A DNA stretch of 64,000 nt from an uncultured Clostridia bacterium (GTDB lineage Bacteria > Bacillota > Clostridia > TANB77 > CAG-508), in the NCBI GenBank assembly GCA_934121905.1, contig CAKOVI010000003.1:1-64000 (forward strand). The letters run 5' to 3'. Positions 58,820-64,000 of this stretch are shown piece by piece. Below the pieces are notes generated by a model, which was given only the letters and a program-made list of their open reading frames with translations, ran no database searches and had not been told where the DNA came from. Each line of letters opens with the position of its first letter. Position 1 is the stretch's first letter. The translations under genes and the position numbers were made by a program.

Positions 58820-61384
58820 CTACATTCCTGTCAAAGGCAAAACTTTATAAACCTTAGTTTTCCATCCAGAAACATCATTCAAACTATATTCCTTATAATT
58901 TGAACTCAAATAAACTCTATTTTCAAAAATATCTCCACTTTTAATATTAGAATTTACTTTTGCGAAAATCAAAGTATCATCTTCACTCTTAAAACCAACA
59001 TCAACTGTTCCAAAATCCAATTTTATATTAGTAATATATTCATTGTCTGAAAGCTCTTTTGTAAAATCAATTTCATCTGTGCTTTTAGTATTTATATCTT
59101 CAAACATTAAAATATAATCATCACTAAAATTTGTTTTATAATATAAATTGTAGTTATTATCCTGATTATACGTGCCCAATTTTATTTTAGTAACTTTTAT
59201 AAAATCTGTAGGAATTTCATCTTCCCATATAAAATTCTCCAAAGCTACATTTCCAGAGTTTTTTAGATTTATATTGTACTTTATTTCATCATCTGCAAAT
59301 GCTTCATTTGGTCCTTTTTTCTCAATTTTTTCTTCTGGATTTGCTGGCATATTTTCCAAATTTAATTCTATTAATTGGTTATTATTTTTTATTTCAACTT
59401 CATAAGTATCTTTGTCTAACAAATACCATTCCTTTGTTTCTACTTCTTTGACTTTATAAACCCCTTTTTCTAGTTTTTTAGATTTTGCAATTCCATCACT
59501 ATCTGTTATTAATTTTTGAATTAGGTTTCCATTTATATCATATATTTCGAATTCAACTCCCTCTAGGTGTTCGCCTTTTTTCGTATTAGTTATTTTATTA
59601 TCTTCTTTCGAGGTCTTTACAATTTGAATATAGCCTTTTATTTTTTCATTTTCTATTTGTACTGTTTTTATTTGATTTTCTTCTAAAGTAATTTCCTCTA
59701 TATTTTCACTTAATTCATATTTTTCATCTGTTTTAATTTCATGCAGTCTTAAGCTTTTATAATCTCTTAAAGGATACTTACTTGTTAATGCCTCACCGTT
59801 TTCATCTGTTTTAATTTGTTCTAATACACTACCTGTACTATCTTGAACTTCAAATATTACGTTTGGAATCTTTATTTCATTATTTTCTTTATCTACTTTT
59901 ATTACCTTGATTTGACCTTTTTTTAGTTCGTTTTCTACTTGAGTTTTGGTCGTTTCATCCCATTTTATTTCTATATTTTGGTCTTCTGCTAAATTATACC
60001 ATTCATTTGTGCTTATTTCTTTTAATTTGTAATTGCCTGTTCTTAAATTTTTTATTTCAATCTTACCATTTTCATCTGTATAATATTTTCCAATACATAC
60101 TCTGGCTTCGTCGTTGTAAAGCTCAAAGCCAACATTTCCTAGTGCTATATTATTATTTTCTTTGTCTACTTTTAATATAGATAAATTTCCTTTTTTGTGC
60201 TCGTTTTCTATATCTATTGTAGATGTTTTATTGTATTCTACATTTATAGAATATTCGTTTTCATGATTTAAGACATAATTTTCATTTGATTTTATTTCTT
60301 TTGCATAATATAAATCTTGATATAAATTAGAGATTTCTATTCTTCCATTTTCATCTGTTGTATAGTTGCCTATTTTTTCTTTCTTTGAATTGTATATTTC
60401 AAATATAGTATTACTAATCCCTTGTTTTGTTTCATTATCTTTTTTATTTATTATAATCTTTCCTGTATTTAGATTTAATTTTGTGTTTATACTTGTTTCT
60501 AAATTTTGATATGAATTTGCAGTTAATAAATAGTCCTGTGTTCCTGAAATTCTCGTTTTTCCATAAAACATTGGATAATTTTTTTGTTCTGAATTTATTT
60601 TTATAGTTATATCTTTGTCTGAATTTAAGTTACTTTTTAAAAATTTTATTTTAAATTTTTCATTTGACTCAAAGCTCGTTTTTATATTTCCATCTATATC
60701 TGTTAATAAATCTCCATTTGATAAACCTGAAATTGATTTTATGTTATATTTTGATATTATATTTCCACTTTTTACATTATATGTTATTGAGTAATAGTTC
60801 CCTTCTTCTTCTAAATCTGTTAATTTAGTTATTTTTAGTTCATTGGAAAATGTGTCTGTTCCATTTTTTCCAATATCTACTAGGTTATGCAGTGCTTTTA
60901 ACATTGCTTGTCCTTCTTTATCGTTTTCATCTGCTGTGTATAAATTTATGTCTGCTTGCCCAATTAAACAGTATACTGCAAATTTTGTTACTGCAAAGGC
61001 ATCGTAATCTGATTCTAGACCCATTTCGCTTGCTGTTTTGTATGGATATCCATTTTTTACTGCTCTCCATACTTGGTTATTTTCTATTAATTTATCTATA
61101 TCAACTGTGTAACTATCTACATAGCCAACTCCATGCAGGTCTCTATTTAAACAGTATGCTGGATAGAATTGATTATTTTTGTGATAGCCTACTATACTGC
61201 ATACTGAATATGTGTACATTTTTTTGCTTTCATTATAGTATTTTAGATGATATGGTGCTTCTGCTATTTTTACTATGTTGGCTTCTGTTATTTCATATAC
61301 CGCTTTTACTATATTTGTGGCATACGAAACAAATATTATTGATAACAATAATATGATTGGTAATTTTTTTATTGTTTTTATCAT
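58820..61384 (-). CDS. Surface protein with thioester and Cna-B repeats, ending LPLTGM
   Basis: 854 residues: signal peptide (1-28), thioester (TQXA-like) domain with the Cys in PAYCLNRDLHG and the Gln-side AVYCLIGQ (about 70-170), then five Cna-B/SpaA-type repeats (about 305-680, e.g. GKIIINKKDNETKQGISNT), a DUF11-like domain (about 690-840) and the end VLPLTGM. The sortase motif is not followed by a membrane helix or basic tail. Thioester domains bind host surfaces covalently (family knowledge). Confidence 0.85.
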   Translation of the reverse strand: MIKTIKKLPIILLLSIIFVSYATNIVKAVYEITEANIVKIAEAPYHLKYYNESKKMYTYSVCSIVGYHKNNQFYPAYCLNRDLHGVGYVDSYTVDIDKLIENNQVWRAVKNGYPYKTASEMGLESDYDAFAVTKFAVYCLIGQADINLYTADENDKEGQAMLKALHNLVDIGKNGTDTFSNELKITKLTDLEEEGNYYSITYNVKSGNIISKYNIKSISGLSNGDLLTDIDGNIKTSFESNEKFKIKFLKSNLNSDKDITIKINSEQKNYPMFYGKTRISGTQDYLLTANSYQNLETSINTKLNLNTGKIIINKKDNETKQGISNTIFEIYNSKKEKIGNYTTDENGRIEISNLYQDLYYAKEIKSNENYVLNHENEYSINVEYNKTSTIDIENEHKKGNLSILKVDKENNNIALGNVGFELYNDEARVCIGKYYTDENGKIEIKNLRTGNYKLKEISTNEWYNLAEDQNIEIKWDETTKTQVENELKKGQIKVIKVDKENNEIKIPNVIFEVQDSTGSVLEQIKTDENGEALTSKYPLRDYKSLRLHEIKTDEKYELSENIEEITLEENQIKTVQIENEKIKGYIQIVKTSKEDNKITNTKKGEHLEGVEFEIYDINGNLIQKLITDSDGIAKSKKLEKGVYKVKEVETKEWYLLDKDTYEVEIKNNNQLIELNLENMPANPEEKIEKKGPNEAFADDEIKYNINLKNSGNVALENFIWEDEIPTDFIKVTKIKLGTYNQDNNYNLYYKTNFSDDYILMFEDINTKSTDEIDFTKELSDNEYITNIKLDFGTVDVGFKSEDDTLIFAKVNSNIKSGDIFENRVYLSSNYKEYSLNDVSGWKTKVYKVLPLTGM

Positions 61385-61502
61385 TAATTCCTCCTTGATT
61401 TTAATTTTGGTTGGAGTTTTTTGAATTAATTTTTCCTTAAATATGAATTAACTTTTTATATAATATAATATTTTTGGTGATATGTCAATACTTTTACGCA
61501 AT

Positions 61503-61532
61503 AAAAGATAGCAATACTTATTGCTATCTTTT
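61503..61532 (-). terminator. Terminator after the cyclodeaminase-like gene
   Basis: AAAAGATAGCAATA pairs with TATTGCTATCTTTT. Confidence 0.8.
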
Positions 61533-61541
61533 ATTAATTCA

Positions 61542-62117
61542 CTAACTTCTAATTAAAATATACCCTTTGCAAACCTCTTTCAAACAACTTCTGATTCCTC
61601 TAATGTACTCCTCATTATTAACAGACTTCATATTCACCTCAACATTAACAATACTTGCTTCAATAGAAGCCATTGCATAATTTCTACAAATTTCAAAATC
61701 ACTTGCAAGCATCCTATTTCCAACTTTTTCTAATCTATCTACAAGTTTTAATGTACAAACTGCTTTTTTAGTAACCTCTAAGCAAAAATCAACTCCATTT
61801 TTACATGCCTCTTCATAAAGCTTTGGTTCTTCTTTTTTTAATCTATATGCTTTTAAAATTTCATCTAAAACCACTCTATCTTCATCTATAATACTAAGGG
61901 CATATTTCTTTAAATTATTTGCTTCTTCTTTAATTTTTAAAACTTCCTCTTGCACATTTTCATACTTCTTCTTTCCTAGGGTCTTATTACAAATATATTT
62001 TATTAAAGAATTTGTAACAGAAAGAAGCATTCCAACTGTACTTCCTCCTGCAAGTTCAATTTCTGGATTTTCTAAATCATCTAATATTGGTATCATTTTT
62101 TCATTATATAAAGTCAT
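61542..62117 (-). CDS. Cyclodeaminase/cyclohydrolase family protein (FTCD_C)
   Basis: 191 residues, all-helical, with the family start ELAGGSTVGMLLSVTNSLI and the region ASDFEICRNYAMASIEASIVNVEVN. Relative of formimidoyl-THF cyclodeaminase and FchA of one-carbon metabolism. No other folate gene is adjacent, so the substrate is uncertain. Confidence 0.82.
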   Translation of the reverse strand: MTLYNEKMIPILDDLENPEIELAGGSTVGMLLSVTNSLIKYICNKTLGKKKYENVQEEVLKIKEEANNLKKYALSIIDEDRVVLDEILKAYRLKKEEPKLYEEACKNGVDFCLEVTKKAVCTLKLVDRLEKVGNRMLASDFEICRNYAMASIEASIVNVEVNMKSVNNEEYIRGIRSCLKEVCKGYILIRS

Positions 62118-62135
62118 TTTGGTTCCTTTCGTTTC

Positions 62136-63365
62136 TCATTTTTTTCTTCTTATAATCCAATTTTCTTGTGTCTCTATTGGTAATTTCATTAATACCTGCT
62201 GACCTTGTTTTCCAGGATTTACCGTTTCTATTTCTTCTTTAGTTTCTATATCCCATAATTTGTCAATGGTAAACTTTGTAGGTTCTAATTTTCCAGGTAT
62301 TAAAATCTCAAGCTCATCTCCTACTGATAATTTATTTCGGATTTCTATTATACTTTTATCATTTTCTAAACCTACAACTTTTCCACCAAACTCATAATTT
62401 GCATTATATTGCTTACCTTCATATTCTTGAATATCCTTGTTTTCTCTACTATTAAAATAAAAAGTTGTAAGTCCTCTTGTTTTTATTTTTTCAATTTCTT
62501 TCATATATTTTTCTGCATCATAGCTTTCAGGATTTTTCATATAGTCATCAATTGCAGCTCTATATATACTTACAATACTTGCTATATAATACTCTGTTTT
62601 CAATCTTCCCTCTATTTTCAAACTGTCTACTCCCATTTCTATGATTTCTGGAAGTTCATGTATTAAACATAAATCTTTTGAAGAAAGTATACTTGTTCCA
62701 TGTTCATCTATTTCAACTGGCATTAAATTTCCTGGATTGTTTTTTTCTTCTAAATATACATTATATGACCATCTGCAACTTTGTGCACAACTTCCATAAT
62801 TTGCACTTCTACCGCACAAAAAATCACTTAAGAAACATCTTCCAGAATATGAAAAACATATTGCTCCATGTACAAATATCTCTATTTCCATTCCCTCTGG
62901 TTTATTTTCCATTATATATTTTAATTGATTTTTATCCATTTCTCTTGCCATAATCATTCTTTTACAACCCTGATTATACCAAAATTTACATGCCTCTAAA
63001 CTTACCAAATTACTTTGGGTACTAACATTTACTGGAACACTTGGTGCATATTTTAAAATGGCACTTATTACTCCTGGATCTGCTGCTATTATTCCATCTG
63101 GTTTTACTTCTTCTAATTTTTTACACATTTGTTTTATCTCTTCATAATCTGTATCAAATGCATATATGTTCATTGCTACATATACCTTTTTTCCAAGCTC
63201 ATGTGCATATTTAATTGTTTTTATTAAATCATCATCATCTATGGCCGCTCTCGACCTTAGTGATAAACTTGCTGTTCCACAATACACTGCGTCTGCCCCA
63301 TATAAGAATGCTACTTTTGCTTTTTCAAATGACCCTGCTGGTGCTAATAATTCTACTTTTTTCAT
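62136..63365 (-). CDS. Peptidase U32 family protein (TrhP/YegQ-like)
   Basis: 409 residues: N-terminal ELLAPAGSFEKAKVAFLYGADAVY (split by the catalytic-barrel start), VHGAICFSYSGRCFLS, then CGRSANYGSCAQSCRWSY with the cysteines typical of U32 and a C-terminal beta-barrel. Relatives hydroxylate tRNA U34 or are collagenase-like. Confidence 0.9.
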   Translation of the reverse strand: MKKVELLAPAGSFEKAKVAFLYGADAVYCGTASLSLRSRAAIDDDDLIKTIKYAHELGKKVYVAMNIYAFDTDYEEIKQMCKKLEEVKPDGIIAADPGVISAILKYAPSVPVNVSTQSNLVSLEACKFWYNQGCKRMIMAREMDKNQLKYIMENKPEGMEIEIFVHGAICFSYSGRCFLSDFLCGRSANYGSCAQSCRWSYNVYLEEKNNPGNLMPVEIDEHGTSILSSKDLCLIHELPEIIEMGVDSLKIEGRLKTEYYIASIVSIYRAAIDDYMKNPESYDAEKYMKEIEKIKTRGLTTFYFNSRENKDIQEYEGKQYNANYEFGGKVVGLENDKSIIEIRNKLSVGDELEILIPGKLEPTKFTIDKLWDIETKEEIETVNPGKQGQQVLMKLPIETQENWIIRRKK

Positions 63366-63512
63366 ATTTTTCTAATCCTTCCTTTTTTGTTCACATATTA
63401 GTATACTATCAAAATGGGAAATTTTCAAGCAACTATGGACTTTTTTAAAAATTTGTTGTATAATAAACAGAATTGGAAATTTTTTACAATTTATAATAAA
63501 GGAGGACTACAG

Positions 63513-64000
63513 ATGTATAACACTGATATTAACGATTTAGAAAAACTACAATATATGCAATCAAAAATTCACGAAATTACTTTAGACTGTATAAATACTT
63601 TTTCATTAGCTGAACAAAAAGATTCTCTTTTTTACACCTTTTTGTCATTAGTATTTATGCGTTTTAGAGATTCTATAGACACCAGTGTGGCTAATCCAGC
63701 TAGGTTGAAGGCAAATCAAAGTGTTATAGATAATATTGAAAAAGAAGTTTTAAAAAAATTAAATAATAATTTACCTGACAATTATAGTTTAGATGATATT
63801 GATAAAATGGCAAAGAAAGTAGTTCAAGCTGTTTGTAAAGATTATTTAGGTGCTACAATAGTTTTTCATTCCAAAAACAACTGTAGTACATATTGCGAAG
63901 AATCTGAGGATTCTTATGTAAAAGCATTATATAAATCACTTCTTACTACTGAAGAATATCTTAGAAGCAATGATAAAATTCATGAGCAAACACTGTTTTC
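63513..64000 (+). CDS. Partial gene at the window edge, unknown
   Basis: ATG after AAAGGAGG. 162 codons are visible and no stop. A helical N-terminus (MYNTDINDLEKLQYMQSK) is followed by KKVVQAVCKDYLGATIVFHS, faintly like the start of a RelA/SpoT-type synthetase domain. That likeness is weak. Confidence 0.6.
   Translation, partial: MYNTDINDLEKLQYMQSKIHEITLDCINTFSLAEQKDSLFYTFLSLVFMRFRDSIDTSVANPARLKANQSVIDNIEKEVLKKLNNNLPDNYSLDDIDKMAKKVVQAVCKDYLGATIVFHSKNNCSTYCEESEDSYVKALYKSLLTTEEYLRSNDKIHEQTLF

Overview
The window comes from a low-GC Gram-positive bacterium, most likely an uncultured gut-type Clostridia member (inferred). Supporting genes are a ctsR-mcsA-mcsB-clpC operon, spoVG, a BofC-like protein, plsY and gpsA, comEC, LPxTG-type surface proteins and a Wzm/Wzt-type glycan exporter. 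Most genes lie on the minus strand.

Layout. 1-7.0 kb: a surface-protein region with three proteins that carry prepilin-type N-termini (one FGE/SUMF1-like, two leucine-rich-repeat), a polytopic membrane protein and a glycosyltransferase. Three near-identical promoter/leader cassettes sit in front of such genes. 7-9.8 kb: two small genes, gpsA and plsY. 9.8-13 kb: a large LRR/Ig-like LPxTG wall protein. 13.1-16.7 kb: a ClpE-like unfoldase, a pgsA-type phosphatidyltransferase and a BofC-like protein. 16.8-17.4 kb: HicAB. 17.5-26.2 kb: comEC, an SH3/NlpC-P60 hydrolase, a Ca2+-type ATPase, GtrA, Hsp33 and SpoVG. 26.4-32.8 kb: two membrane-anchored proteins and two ricin-repeat enzymes (M14 peptidase and GH25 lysozyme). 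32.9-46.9 kb: a cell-surface glycan cluster (two YfhO proteins, glycosyltransferases, ABC exporter, GalE). 47-53.7 kb: DUF4143 ATPase, SecG, L32, AsnB, a NadR/NadM-like adenylyltransferase and a cation efflux protein. 53.7-58.8 kb: the CtsR heat-shock operon. 58.8-64 kb: a thioester/Cna-B surface protein, cyclodeaminase-like protein, U32 protein and a gene cut by the window edge.

Main observation. I checked by eye every CGG on the coding strand of every recognised gene. The triplet occurs in frame only six times. All six are followed by A (CGGA), and at all six the ancestral protein continues only after a +1 shift. The sites lie in five genes: two LRR proteins, the LRR/Ig wall protein (two sites), a YfhO protein and a glycosyltransferase. 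The total lengths agree (3n+1, or 3n+2 for the gene with two sites). The simplest reading is that CGG is not a normal Arg codon here and that CGGA is read as one four-base unit, probably as Gly, or with the C skipped.

Second observation. The leader cassettes hold a promoter, a short ORF with its own ribosome binding site that runs through an (AC)n tract, and an intrinsic terminator, all ahead of the surface gene. The number of AC units sets the frame. In two copies the leader ORF runs into the terminator stem; in the third it stops before it. This looks like a repeat-length switch acting through transcription attenuation.

Third, short palindromes built on GGGACCGGTTCTTTTT recur between genes, including one inside the 5' untranslated region of ctsR.
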